Part shown: positions 40,501 to 55,500 of the stretch, piece by piece | Numbering within the stretch: the first letter of the stretch is position 1 | How the letters are laid out: the number at the start of each line of letters is the position of its first letter | Translations under genes and position numbers: made by a program | Notes under the pieces: model-generated | What the model was told of the DNA's origin: nothing | The model's input: only the letters and a program-made list of their open reading frames with translations | Databases searched by the model: none | Assembly (NCBI GenBank): GCA_000507305.1 | Contig: DF239669.1 | Coordinates: forward strand, 111,709 to 175,708 | Direction: 5' to 3' | Source of the DNA: Breviolum minutum Mf 1.05b.01 | Taxonomy: Eukaryota > Sar > Dinophyceae > Suessiales > Symbiodiniaceae | Length of the DNA stretch: 64,000 bases

Positions 40501-43500
40501 GCCATGGTGTTGACTGTTACCGGTGATACCGTTCTTTGAAATTTTCAGATTTTGCAGGGGGCCGGTATCTCTACCACGTGTTTGGAAAACATGCCGGTTA
40601 TCCTTTGCCAAGAGGTGTTTTCCACGTTTCCAGAGTTTGATACGAAAAGATACAAGGCGTTGATGGTTAAGGCACGCAAACATTTAAGCAATGAAAAAAG
40701 GGCCCTGGTTGTTTAGGTTATATAGGGGATGAAATTCTACCAAGTTTATAGGGATTATCATAAACCATTGTAAGCATCCCTACTAACCAACTAGTATACT
40801 GGAAAGTAGGAGTGTTTTTTTCGTGGCTCATTTCAGTTGCTTGGCCGATCAATTGCATTTGTAAAACTTTTCGTCTCATTGCTGGGGATTCACTTCACCC
40901 GGAACAAGGCTTGTACATCTTTTCATATAGGCAAAAACATATATACATACTTAGATTATTTTCACTTAAAAAACACATATTCGAAGAAACTAATCTGCAT
41001 GCAAACATGAGTACACATTAAAACACTAAATACATAGATGCATTTAACTTGAAAAACACGTGTATATATATACACACATTTATGTATACTATGTACAAAC
41101 AAAAACACATCTACAGACTTGATTCTACAGAAAGATATGAAAACAAATACACATAGGTACATTTAAACATTTTTATGTGAAAAATGCATATATACACCCC
41201 GAGAAATCAAAAAAACATATACACGACGTCACATGTTTATACTTAAGCATTTGCATTTAGACAAACACATCTTTCCCAAATCAGGAAGTCGACATCAACA
41301 ATTTGTACAAGCAAACCTTGAACAAACAGGTCTGCCCGGGATAATGGCTGGCGACGTTTTTGCATCGTGATCTCTAAAAACGAATCCCCAGTCATCCCCA
41401 AATCTATATTCAACATATTACCTGTTGGATTCTTTTTGGGGTGGTCCCACATGACAGTTGCTATTAACAGTCATGCAAAATGAAGACACAAGTACAGATT
41501 AAGGATTGTTTGAATTTGCTGCCCCTGAGTCTGGGACCCAAAAACAAAAAACACATTTGCAAAGGAATCACCCACAATGGCAAAAACCATGTTTGAGCCC
41601 GAAAACTCAAACAATCAAGTCTTGCCTTACTTGCTCATGCAAATGTATTTTGTGTTGTTTTTCTTGCCCATCAGTATGTGCACAGCTGCCCTTGTCTCAA
41701 CCCTTCCACCATCAGTTTTTGTTGGTGCCACCCGAAACTGAACCTGTTTGAAGATCTCCTTGTTGTTGGTGCCGTAGAAGGGTTGTTTCCCACTCAACAA
41801 AATGTACCTGCCAAGGCAGGTAGAAAGTTCCAAGTTGTCCACCAAATCGATTGTCTCAAGTTCACTTGACAGAAGGTAGTGACTTCTTCACAGATCATCT
41901 GACTGCCCTTTATTCGACATAGACATTTGAGCCATTTTGTGAAGGGTTTTTGTTGCCACTGAAAAACAAATATAGTCAAACATCAACAAAACCAACAAAA
42001 GCATGGGATGTTTCTTCAAAAAGACTTTTGAGGTTGCCTGGATTCCAACTGAACTTGGGCCCTGTGTGACTAATTGTGGTGGCCAGCCGTCTCAGAGGAA
42101 TCGCGTATCATTCCTTGAAACCTATGTCTTAAAATAGTAATCCAGCAACGTTAAAAACAGCAACCAACTATTGATTGATTTAGGTTTTTATGAGAATATA
42201 TATATATATATAGATTCCAACGAAACTCTCTTGCCTGGATCTAAAAAAACGAATACACCCGGGGTTTGCCACGAAAAAAACACCATACTATTATATACAC
42301 CCCCGAAAACTAACATGGAACCTAAAAATGATGGTTTTGCATAGGAATCTCCTCTTCTAGGCGTTCATTTTCAGGTTCCATGTTCGTTTTTGGGGGTGTA
42401 CTGAAACCCAGTAACCAAATCACATGTGTTGTTTGAAACAAAACGTGACTTTAACAAAAAAACTACATAACCTCTGCCGCCAGAAAAGGTGAGATGATTT
42501 TGAAAAGAACCATCTATGAATCACCCCCCCAAACAAGGTGTTTCCTCCCAAATAAAAATCTCTGAAACCTTTCAACAGTTGGTTGGTTGAGGTTTAAGCC
42601 ACCTGATCATTTCCCCAGGTAGGTGGTGCAAATGTCCAAAATCTTTGAGTTTCCACCACCGTTCCGTTCCGCTGGACCCAAAGAATCCAACTACCCACCG
42701 ACTCCCGGTACAAGATCACACCACAACTCCAGAGATCACAGGCTGAAGTGTACTTGCCACTAACCACCTGGCAACTGGGAATTTCGAAATTTTCCAGGCA
42801 AAATTTATTCAGTATATAAATATGTATGTATATATATATATATCCCATAGGATCCATGTATGATATATATGTATATATATATACCATTATATACCTACAT
42901 TTACCATAAAAATCAACCAAATGTAGGTAAATATACCATACATGGATATTATATATGGGATATATCAAATTAGAGGTGGTTGAAAAATAGGCTCGTCAAA
43001 CATGGGAATCTTTAGAAAAGTGGGGTGAATATACACAAACATTGGACCCCGCACCACCTGGTTGTTTGTCCAATCAAATCGACAAGGGAGAAAACCCCCC
43101 CCCTCAACCGAACACTTTGAGAAGCAGCCAAATTTTTGCGCCGCAGAAATACTCTGCAGTAACAACCCCGGCATGACCAAAAAACCAACCGCTCGCCATC
43201 AGCTCGGACATACATCAAACCTTTCACAGTGAATTTGTTCAAGACTATTGGTCTTCCAGAGGGTAGTGTTGAGCATCCGTTCAGAAATTTTGAATTAGAC
43301 AAGGGAGTCGAATGCTTCAAAATAGGCGTTCGACTACAAGCCTTGCTTGCCCACCAACCATTGTTTGAAGCCAATCCTATTGGTAAAGATATATTTTTTG
43401 TCGAAGGGTTTCCCTGCTGTTTTTGATTGATTGATTGATCTAACAGCTTGCTGCACAGCTGGGTCAGGTTTAGACGCAACGTGTGACAGAAAGCAAGCAT

Positions 43501-46500
43501 GCGGCGCTACTCCAAGGGGGCCCCCTGCGAGTCGTCACGCTATGCTTTTACAGACCATCGCCAAAGTCATTTAGCCATTGGTCCACCCTCGTGTTTGGCC
43601 CCACTTTGGAAGCCAAGAGCATTTCATGAACACACCGACCAACATGGCAGATTGCCATTTGCATCAATGGGCCTTCCAGCCCCTCATTGAAAAGGCTTCT
43701 GCAATTAGGGGTCCTGACCCCAGCTGGTGGATTTGGCATGTATGGGCACTCAAGGAAAGCATGGTCAACAAGAATCTGTTTTTGTTCGCAAAAAGGACAC
43801 GCATCAAGTACATCAGTATTGTCTTCAGGCCAATACAGGCAAAGGGGCCATTGTCCAGTGACTCGAACCAACAGCCAAATACGGAGCAGCCTCCAATGAA
43901 TAACAACCGGAAGAAGTTTAGTCATCAGCATGTCATCATCCTGTAACTCCACATACTTACATCGTAACCCAAGCAACAACTTAAATTTACAAGCCTCAGT
44001 ATGGAAATCATCATACTCACGTAGCAAGGGCCGGAGAATTTGGTTTCGATCAGTTTTGAGAACATTTCTACGGACAGCGCTGTCGGTCAGTGCAAGTTGG
44101 AGTATATCTGCTGGGAACAAGCCACACTCATGTACATGCGGAATGTGCAAAGAGACCTCAGTGAGGGAGTTCATCTTTCAGAATCATGTCTTTCATCACT
44201 GTTGGCGATTCAACACAAAAACAATGAAGACGTCAGATCTTAGGAAAAGGATATGAGAAGACACCAATTCCTAAAAACGATGCCATCATTTACTTTTTGT
44301 TAACCTGCCTTTTTTTGAGCTCAATGAACAGTGAAAGCGTCAATCACCTCTACTGACTCCACTTGACCCATGATATGATATATATGATATCAGGATTCCC
44401 GTCACCCTTCTGGATGAAAGAGATTATTTGTTAGAGGTGAATCTCAACCTAAACGTTCATGATGCCTCAACCAGCCAGCATCCTGGGTGGCTAAAGGTGG
44501 GGGGATAAATCTAAGATATAATTCAGTGAGGTCCAAGCTAATGTCCAAACCCCCTTCAATCATGGGAACCTAAGGGTATCCCACCTATGCCACCTATACC
44601 ACACCAAAAACCCAAAAAAGAACGGAAAAACCCAGCCGAAAGGATGATGAAACCCAGCAAAATCATCCATACTAAGGCCAACAACATTAGGTATCTGGCT
44701 ATGCTATTTGCTGGTTGGAGGATCATCCATCCCAGTTAGTAAGCGATCAATAACGATGGTAAATGGTGATACCTGGTAATCGTAGTCCCCTGTCAGGAGG
44801 GTTGTGTTGTTCCCCTTCCAAATCGCCGAACTTTATGGCCTGTACGTGGGGGTGATCCTATCTACTTACTACCATGGGAACCCACAACCTTCGTGTTTGG
44901 GGATTATAACCCATATGTTTGGGGGCTTAAAGCCTTCATTCTTTTAGGTTTTAGGGTCCAAAGGTAAGTGGGATGATCCTCCAAGTACCCTTTCCTGAAA
45001 CCAACAGCGCTTCACACATGAAACCCATCATATACTCATTTCATAACCTGGAATCATACAGTTCACTCCTGCAGCCTATGGGGGAAAAGAGCATTCTCCA
45101 AGTTGCAGTTTCACAAAAATCAGCAGCATCATGCTCAACACACCTCTTTGAAACTACATCGCGAAATATAACTTGTGGCTATTTTGTGTGTGACTGTTAT
45201 GTTTGCCTTTCTTTTAGGACCTAACTTAGTAGTGCAACTTAACGGAATGTGCCCTTGGAGGGGTGGGTGCCCACACCTCAGGTGCAGCATAGGCCACGGA
45301 GCCAACAGCGGTGCGGAGGTATCCAGTGCCGCCGCCTAAAACCCAACCCACCCAACCCCAAGGGACCGCCCTATGACGGAGTCCCATGGGGACGAGTTCG
45401 GTATATGTACTTCCACCCATAGGATCCATGGGACTGGCATATATTCACCTACATAATGGTGGATTTCTATGGTAAATGTAGGTAAATATACCAGTCCCAT
45501 GGATAGTATGGGACATGAATGGTTGATGTTTATGGTACTTTCATTTTATTTTGTACCTTCCATTTTTGAAAAAAAACACATCCTTTCATTTTGTAAGTGT
45601 AGGTAGATGACAAAATGGAAGGATGATTTTTCAAGGTAAGACTCGTTGGTGGTTGAACCAACCCATTTGAAACATATGCTCGTCAAATTGGATCATCTCC
45701 CCAGGTAGGGGTTAAAAAAATATTTGAAACCACCATCTAGCCATTGTGTCCGGCAACTGGCTGGAACTGTGTGATTTTTCATAACTAATGGTTAATTGGC
45801 ACCCCGATTCGAATCCCAAACCACCACCCCAAACAACTAATTACGAATAAACACATCCTATTAAGGGGCCGTTCTTTTAAGTCACGACAGGGCGTTTTAT
45901 GTAAATTGGTTGGGAAGCTCACCTTTGTATCAAAACACTCTGGAAATGACCAACAGTTGCAATACATGCATGCATGCCGCAAAATGAACGGCTGGAACCT
46001 AAAGATTCACCCATTTGCAAAGGACAATCATCTGAACCAAACCTCCATTCCTGGTGATTCAAAGTGACCTTTTTGGGATGGTTGAGTGACCCTTTCAAGG
46101 GGTTAAGTGACCTCCAACTAGGGGATGAAAAGGGCACTTTGAATCACCTGGTTCATTTTGTTTCATGTTCTTGAAGCGTATTTAGCACATTTTTAAGGAT
46201 AGCTACCGAATCGAGTTTCGCGTCATGAAAATAACTTCGGATTCCAACGAGTTGCTCAGTAAAAACATGCACGCGACAACCTCGTGTATAGTGCCCCTGC
46301 CATGTTGCAACCGTCCAAAGCTCCAAAACCCTTCCAAATCATGATTTTCAGGTTCTATGTTAATCTTCGGGGGTGTATTGTGTTCCATGTTAATTTTTCC
46401 AGGGTATAAACTTGCTGCATTTTGTTGAGATTTCATTTTGCCACACAAGTTCTCTACGACAACTTTGGTAGGTTGGTTTGGAGTGAAGAAATTTATCAGA

Positions 46501-49500
46501 ATGACAAGGGAAACATGAGGTGGGTACAGTAGGTATCTAAAAATTTGCCCAGAACCATGTACATATTAGATTAAGTACGAAATTCAAGACTCCTCACAAT
46601 AATGGACCCCCTAAGTGTTGTAAGTGGGGTTTTCAGTAGGGCTTCTTGGGGTTATATCACATTTACAACTCGGGAAACGTCCGCAACCACCATCGAGTCC
46701 GAAGGCACGAAAGTACTGAGCAAGACCAAAGTCTGCCTCGGTGGAGAAACACCAACCTGCGACATTTGAATGAAACCTTAGAACTTTTGGTTGATTGATG
46801 TCCCTTATAGTGGGCTATGTTATCTCAATCTCCTTATAGTGTTTTATTATTCTATAGTGTTTACCTCTAGGGGAACTAACATATCCCACCTCGGGAAGAA
46901 GGAAAATCATCGACGCAAAAAGTGCCTTTGGTGAGGGATATGTTTGTTCCCTGGAGGGTATATAGTCCATAGGTTAGGCTAGTATAACCAGGGTGTATCA
47001 ACTAAACCGACCATGGTAGAACTGATCACTATGGTTTCAGCTCTGGTGAGCTACAAATACAAAATAACAACAGGTTACCCCAAAGTGAAGGAGAAAATAC
47101 AACCTAGAAACAGGGACTTTCGAAAAATGATGGAGTTTTGAAAATCTTTTGTTTCTTTAAAACTCTGGGTATTTTTCAGGTTGCATGTTATAGAAGTTCC
47201 AGCAACCCTCCGGCTCATTTGGTTCTGTGTGAACGAAAACCTCCATTGAAACTGCCAAGTCAGAAAGGTACCAATGGTGGTTTTTACAGAATATCCAAAT
47301 CCCATAGGATCCATGGTATGGTATATCTAATATGTATTACCTACATTTATATAATTGATTTTTATAGTAAATGTAGGTAAATATACCATACATGGAACCT
47401 AAGGCAATATATATATATATATCATTCTGAAATTCGGTTGACAAATGCTTCGTTGATTTCGAATTGATCAAGCCGGGAATCGTATAGTTCACCAAACTGA
47501 AGGGTGCTAAACATAACTGAATGTGATATATGGGTGTTTCCGAAAATGGTGGTACCCCCAAATCATCCATTTTAATAGGGTTTCCATTGTAAACCATCAA
47601 TTTTGGGGTGCCCCTATTTTTGGAAACACCCATAAATACATATTATGGTTTTGCACCACTTTTCTGGTTGGTGGTTTCAACCTATCCGAAAAAAAAACGT
47701 CAAAATAGGTTCATCTTCCCCAATTTTCGGGATGAACATAAAAAATCTTTGAGTTGCCACCACCTAGTTACTAGTTGCTGGGGCTCTGAAATCAACAAAA
47801 ATCAAGCCCGCCAAGCAACCAATTTCAACAAACAGGTCTCGTCACAAACGTTGCCCTTGGTCAACAAAAAGTTCTCCAATTTCAAATCTCGATGTGCAAC
47901 ACCTGCCGCGTTGCAGCTGCGTTGCAGGGTGTCCCGCCCCCGGATCCATTTGTCGGATATCGTAGGGCCGTAGGGTCTATGTCACTCCCATTTACAGGGG
48001 TGAAATAATGCCAGTTACCAATTTATTTCCGGCCATTTATTGGGGTTATAAATCCATTTATAGCTGGTAGGGGCCCACCTTGTAGTAGCATCGGTTAGCA
48101 ACCACATTTGGAAAAATTGGAGGGCTGAAGTCTATATTATCCCTTTGGCTACGAATTTGAACAAAAAAACATCTTCCAAACAAAAACGACATTTTTTTTT
48201 GAGAGTTCAATGCGAAACGCCACCTGCAATCTCGAGTTCTGAGGTTGTTTGCGGCTTTTCCACATTCAATTTCAAGATTCTTTTGCTGGCTTTCCGGCGA
48301 CTTCGCCGGTGAAAAATCAAATCCCAAATCTCTAAGCCGGGGCCTGCCTTGCTCGTGCACATAGGCAATCCTTGGCTACCAAAATCCTCCGAAAATTCCC
48401 CCTGTCGGCATCCTTGTCTGTGAACAAATTCTTCACAGGCAAAACACAACTAGTTGGTGGTTGAACCAACCCCCTTTGAAAAACATTAGTCAAAATGGGA
48501 ATCTTCCCCAAATAGGGGTGAAAATAAAAAATATTTGAAACCAGGACACAGACAATCTGTTCAAAAAGAGCAAAAACAAACAAAAACAACACACACACTT
48601 GAACCAAACTATTTGAAACACCTCAACTGGTTGAAATCCACAATCTCGCGGCTGTCATTACCTTCAAGGTCCTGTAAGACCAAAAAGCAATATGATAGCA
48701 ATATGTAGCAATAGCAATCCTCATGCAGGATACCCTCCAGCAAACTAGTCTATCCCACCTCGGGAAAAGGGAAAAGGAACTTCATGTTCAAACATATCTT
48801 GGGTGGGGAATATGTCAGTTTTTAGGGAAATCACCTAACTACTTTCTACTTCGCTCCGAATTTCTTTTGAAAAAAACTCGATGAACATCGCAGGATTCCT
48901 GGATTCTCATCACTGGCTAACCCAAAGATGCTATTCCCTAATCAGACCTCAATCTTCAATAGCCTGCCTCATTTGGAGGACCCAAAAGCACCACTGGCCT
49001 GACATACAGCCTTAGCCACTTAAATAAAAAACTAACTGTCAGACAGTCCAAAAAAAATCGACTGATTGGTTTATATATGGATTCTTGCAATTGGCTTATT
49101 ATAACTTCCATGCAACTGGGTACTAGAGTCTTCTACATACAGCAAATGACCAGGGTGATTTTGACCATTGCTCGTCCTGAAATGGATCATTAAACTTGTC
49201 TGGCTGGTGCTCAACTCCCCACGACGAAGCACCAGCTAGTTGTTTTTGTTACACAAATCCAAGTCATCGGATCGCCAATTTTTACTGCAAAGCTTCGCTG
49301 AGAAGATTTGTTTCATCAATGCAGATGCAAGGCTCTCGGTGAAGCTTCCTTGCGGCAGTTCATCGCCGGTCGAGAAGCAAAATAGACGCTGTTGATAATC
49401 CAATTTTGTCCACCCCTTGATTCTGAGGATTCTGGGGTTCTTTAGCTCCCCATTTAGTAGGAAACTACATCATCCCTGGCTCGCGCACCATTGACATGTC

Positions 49501-52500
49501 AGTCAGTTCTAAAGGCCAGCTACGTTTTGTAGCATGCCACTTAGGGACTTGGCAATTTGGCACAAGCCAAAGAAACTTCCTTGTACACTGTGTGAAAACT
49601 AATTTTGTGAAACGGTCAAAATGCCATCTTTCCTTTGTATAACTTCCTCAAATTGCAGGTGATATCCTCAGCAGAAATAACAAGGAACGCCCTCAGGCCA
49701 ATCGTTCGAGATCGAAATAGAAACTTTTGGAACTTCAGGCAAATGGATTCCATCTGACGTAATGGCTTTTGGTAGAAAGTTGGAGTGAACAGAGAAGAAC
49801 GGCAGCCATGGCCGACAGCTAAAACCAGATACAATCATACGGTTTCCCAACCAGCAAACAAGTCGCCCAGTGGTTTTGTGATCCATAGGAAAGACCTCAA
49901 TACCCTAAAAACTGTGCAGGAACTTTGCAGTATGTTGCACCAATTTCACAGCTTCAGGCATCCCGATAGGCATCATAACCTCAAGGTTTTGCTCGGAAGG
50001 ATCAATGTAATGCAACTTTACCCCTTTCCGACGTTCATCAAGGACCCTGGGTAGAGGCTGCTGTGTGCAAATAAGGAAATTGATAACCAACTCTTGGTAG
50101 GAAATGGTCTGGGCAGATGTATGTGCCTCTCCACCATTAATCGGCCACCGAATCATCGATGCCCAATCAAGAAAGCGCTTCAAGAATCGAGCTCCTGGCT
50201 GGAAAGATAGAAAGGCACCAACCGGGGGAGAGAAATTCACCTGTTCCCGAAAATGCTGAGATGCAGCAACATCCTGAATATCTGACTGCTCGATTAAAGC
50301 AGGCCGCTGTACTGTCCACTTTGTACGTTCATCCATTCGTCGTATATCCATTTCAACTAAAGCAGGCAAAAAATTTTTCAACTGATCTCTACTTGTTTGG
50401 ACATGTCTGGCAACCATGGCAGCTGCATCAATGACCTGAACACCACTCACGGCCAAAATGGCCTTGCAAGAAGAGTCTGCCATTCTATTTCCCAAGATTT
50501 TGTAGAGCTCATCATTGTTTTCGGCCTCACAGTCTTCCCTGTGAGCTTTGACCTTGACCACCTCGAAACCATAAGGATCACGCTCTTCAAAAGCTTTCAT
50601 CAGCATCAAAATCAAGTCAAAACAGCTGTGTTTGTAATACTTAAACCAGTCACCGTCTTGCTGCAAGCTGTGAAAAATTTCAATTGCAGCACTGGAATCG
50701 GAAAAAATCTTAGCTCTTTCAACTGATCTGACTATCTGAACAATGCAGAAAAACTCAGCTCCGGTGATAGTTTGTTGACCAACTATGAGACCACTCTGAC
50801 AACAAACAAGGGATTCAGGGGAGCAACCAGTCATCCGATATTTATGGACCAAGTCAAGCCTTACATCAGGGGAATGTGACCTATCATGTATAATGGCAAA
50901 AGATGCACAACGTCCATGCTGAACTTCAGGATTGGAACAAGATCCATCCACAAAAAAGACAGGCACTGTAGCCTGATCACTGATCAAGAAGGGATCGGGG
51001 TAGTTCCTATTGTAATTCAACACGGTATATGCATCATGCAGTGAATGTCTGAAAACCACTGGTACGCAAAAAGTCCACGGCGCCTTTCGCTGCAGTGTTT
51101 CAAAAGCTTCATGATATTGGTCCCTAATATCTTGTAACTTTTCACATTCAAAGAGGAAATGTACCTTTGTATCTTGACAAGTACACAACGGACAATTGTC
51201 ATATTCAACCCCTGGTTCAGGCACAAACGTATTGGGGTCCTGGGCTCCAGCACAATGAACCTGACTATTTCTCCATTTAGTCTTCTGTGATTGATAGATG
51301 ACACTGAGAGTTTGATGCATGGCGATAATTTTGGTATGCCTTGCATCTGCATTCATGTCATGGATATGCGATGCTGCAAGATCAATTACAGGAAGGTCCT
51401 GTAACCCGTCTCTCTCACGGACAGCCGTTGTGACTACAACATCCCAAGCACTATACAATCTATCAGTAATGGAAGGCCAAGTCATCGTATGTAGATTCCA
51501 CATCAATCCACAATGATCACTAATAACACCACCTTCGTGAATTTGCCACCCAATTTGGTTGCAGTAGCACTTTAGACAACCTGCAGGTCCAATGGCTTTA
51601 TTGGGATCAGTGGAAGCATCATTCAAACATTTGTATGCCCAACCCCGAAGGTGTGGATACTTGTGCAAAAAGGAATACCACTGAAACAGGGCATTTTTGA
51701 GCACATAGATAAAAGGGTCATCAAGTGTTTGAGACAACAGACTTCCAACCAACATAGGGTTAGTGTTCACAGTTCGGTGGAGCACTGCGTTACCAATGGT
51801 GGTTCTAATTTTGGCAAACCGCTTTTTCCCCAGGTAAACAACAAAAGCGCCATAAAACATCGAGGGGTAGATTCCGGATTGAATAAGAAAACACTTACGG
51901 TCAATTTGATATGGGGCGTGCCACAAACGGTGGATTTTAGCTATTCCAGCCTCAAGCCTATCAAGGGCACATCCCAAATGCGTTACTGCCGCATAATGCA
52001 TCTGCACTCCAAGATCTTTTTCCTCCAGGACTACCTGAATAGTTTTTGGGCTACCAAAGACCTTCTGTGAAATTTCATGCCACATATTTCTAGCATATTT
52101 GGAAGAACCCCAAGCCCAACATTTTTGTGGGTCCGATTCAAGTCCAAGTATCTTGAGAAATTCATGAGTATACGAAAGGGCAGCAATATGGTCTTCTACG
52201 CAATTCCCAAACCAACTCCAATTATCGGCAAAAGAGCTGGGGGCCACATTACACTTTGCAAGCAACCGGAACCACATGTTAGCTATCTGAGCCATACCAC
52301 AGACTGCGAGTGGATCACCTTCTGCCATACCGGTAGTGGCAATGCGGGGGGTACTACATGACATCCCAAGCTGAACAACCCTTGACATGCATGCCATAGA
52401 GTTGAGCCAAAGATCATGGTCTAATTGGGTGAGGCCCTCAGCCCGTAGCAGCCACATAACGGGGATTCTAGGAAAACCATTAAAGCACTTCGTAATATCG

Positions 52501-55500
52501 AGGATATATCCACCAATACAATTTTTCACTTGTAAGTTCTCTTCAATGGCTATAGCCGATCTCAAAGACAAATGTGTGCAGCTGCGTTTGGGTAAGCCTG
52601 CTGTGATTGTCTCTGGGAGGGTATAGCTCCATTTCAAAAGAAGTTTTTTGGAAATTGTTTTGGCCCAAACCCTAAACAGAAGCGAGAAAATGGTAATTGG
52701 CCTCAAGGATTTGATTTCGCATGAAGATTCACCCTTTGGTACGAGTGCCAGCCTAGCAATCATAAGCCAGGAAGGTAGTCCTACATGGACAGCAGCCCTA
52801 AAAATTCTGACAATGCACGCCAAGAGGTCACTATGTAGCGCCACCAACTCAGGCTGTGAGAAACCACATGACCCTCTAGCAGTTTTGTGCTTAGTATCTT
52901 TAATAGCCTGCCGCCAATCTTCCAATGAAATTTCATACTCAATTTCACTCTTGTTGCAAAAACCGCACCCCTGTGCCATTTCAAGAAAACGTGGCCATGC
53001 ACTAATACCAACCAGTTGGGGGCCCTGATCCCTCATCCAAAAAGGAGCCCAAAAGTCGAAGAAGTGCTTGTGCAACTGTTCAGGATCAAAAATAGGCTGA
53101 GATTGGTATAAGGGGAATTGGGAACCCATTCCTTCCGGGATGTTATCAAGATAGAGGATGTCACTATCCATATCTTCAATCGCAATGTCCTGCCCAGAAA
53201 TCTGCACAGGTAAAAAGCGGTGCAATTTTTTCTGAAGAATCAATCTTGACACAGGGTTTGTTTTTTCCCCTAGACGTAACACGTGTAGCATTGCACTGGT
53301 TTGACACCCACAAACGGTCATTACACAGAACAGAAGGTGGCTTAAGCTTACGGAACGCCATTGCAGATCCAAAGTGCATCTGGTCAATAGCAATGGTAAA
53401 TTTTTCAACTCGATCAGAAGCCTTATCTTCTGCCCGGCAAACATGGTCAACCCCTTCACGAAAAGATGACACCAAGATATCAATCCAGTCAAAGGGGGGG
53501 ATATCACAATACCACAAGTCAACCACGTTATTCAAAATGCACCAGTTTTGGAAACCCTTAGGAAATCCTGAAGCTCGACATATGGCCTGCCATTCATTCC
53601 GAAGTTGTTGAGAAACATGATTGGGAACATCAGAGTCACAGTACTTTTTGATACTTGTTCTAATGCTCTCAAGCCTTCGGAGTTGACGAACCCAATCACA
53701 TGGGGGTTCAAAACAACCTTCTCTTGCCTTTTTAGGTGTTTTTCGACATGGCAATTTTCGAATCTCTCTTGGTTGCAACCGACCCTTTTGTTTTCTCAAC
53801 AAAGGGGGTGGGGAATCCTCAGGAGTAAAGTCACACATAAATCTTTGGGTATGTTCATAGGCATTCTCAAAAGTTTGGCCTACACACTTGAATGCTTTCG
53901 TCAAGTTTTCATGGGACACCTCCCGGAGGTGAGTTTCAACCTTGACAGTACAATACAAAGCATGTCTGGCTTGTTGGTGTTGAAAAAGTTCAGATGTTAA
54001 GATGGCATCATACAACGGATCCGGCATGCAAAAAGTCCGCCTGCAAAAATCATGACACTGTAAGTCAAACGTTGCAATGAGCGGGGAATGGGTTTTGAAA
54101 GGGGCATCACAATACACCTGCGCACTGCGATATGCAGAAGCTAAGTGGTGTGAAAATACAATTGAATCATTTTGGGTAGCCCCTTTGCAAGTTGCTGGTA
54201 GCTCCTCACCATACAAATTCCTGTGAAATTGAAACAGCTCATGAAACCCCATATTTCTCAAGTCATCCCAAGGTTCACATTTCTGTGGCGGGCAATTAAA
54301 GTCTCCAGCAACAATGGTAGGCATGTCATGCTCACCAATAACGGAATGAACCGCCTTCCACAACGAATTATTTCGACTCATCTGGTCTTGCGATCCACCA
54401 GGAACACCGTACAAAATGATAAATCGCAAGCAAAAATGTTTGAGATGAACAAATGTGATCAAAATTCGACAAGTTGCTCTCCAATGCAATGGTAAATTGC
54501 CTCGAGATTCACGTACAGAAGTGCGTGATATGCAACAAACCCCAGAAGAAACACCCCGGACAGCATCTCTGCCATCAGCCAGCACCCTTTGAGAAGGTGT
54601 TGGGTGACCCCAAATCACACGAAGGCCCTGGGCCTTGAATTTATGGGTCTGATGTTTTTGTGTAGCAGCTGTTGCCGAAGTTTCAGACACTGCACAAACA
54701 TCAAAAGGAAGCATGCAAAATTCATGAGCTTTATCACGAATACTGGTAGGATTTACAACCGCCACACGAAACATGACAGCCAAACAAAACGCCAAAGACA
54801 AAACTTCAGAAACAAAATCACCTCGGTCTCAACCAGACCGAGAAAATGGAACCTCAGGATCAACTCAACTCTTCCCAGCTGAGGGTTTCTCAGGAGACAT
54901 TGTCGCATCCCCATCACCATCAACCCTCACATCAACACCGTTACGTTTACCTGGTCCAGACCTCGACTTCACATCAGCCTTATCCGCCTTCAATGCTTGC
55001 ATAATCTGATCAAATTGTGCTCCCAAACGTGCCTCCTGCTTCTGCACCGCATCACAGATAGAAGACTGAATCTGAGTCTGGACTGTTTGCATTGCCTGCT
55101 GCACTTCTCCAAAACGAGTATCGATGGCTTTGAATTGTGCAACATTGTTCCGATGACTTTGGTGGTTCTTCTCATCAGCCTTCTTCTGATCATCCTGCAA
55201 CTTTTGCATAGTTTGCTCAATGGCACTCATTCGATCATCAAATGCCTGAAACTTTGTTGCAACAGGTCCCTCGGGTTGCTTGGTAGTTGAATTCAAATTC
55301 ACACCCCCTGACTGCGCCAAACCCCCAAGGGAAATCGGGCTATAGTTGGCCCAGGCATTGTAGGCACCACCTCCCTTAACAACACCCCCCCCAGCAGGTA
55401 ATGAGGCCCCCTCCCACGGATCATCTGGGTTAGCCAATGGCTTCTGCCCCAACATCTTCTTCCCAAAGTTCTTGGATCGAGGTCCTGCAATTTGAGGTCC

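Noticed and set aside
48200-48440. Open minus frames around 48.2-48.4 kb
   Set aside because: Several frames are open, none has kinase motifs, and the position is inside intron 4.
48640-48680. EF-hand-like DLEGNDSREIVDFNQL on the minus strand
   Set aside because: It falls between the alpha-E and HRD exons, where the kinase tolerates only a few residues. It is not needed and spacing is not canonical.
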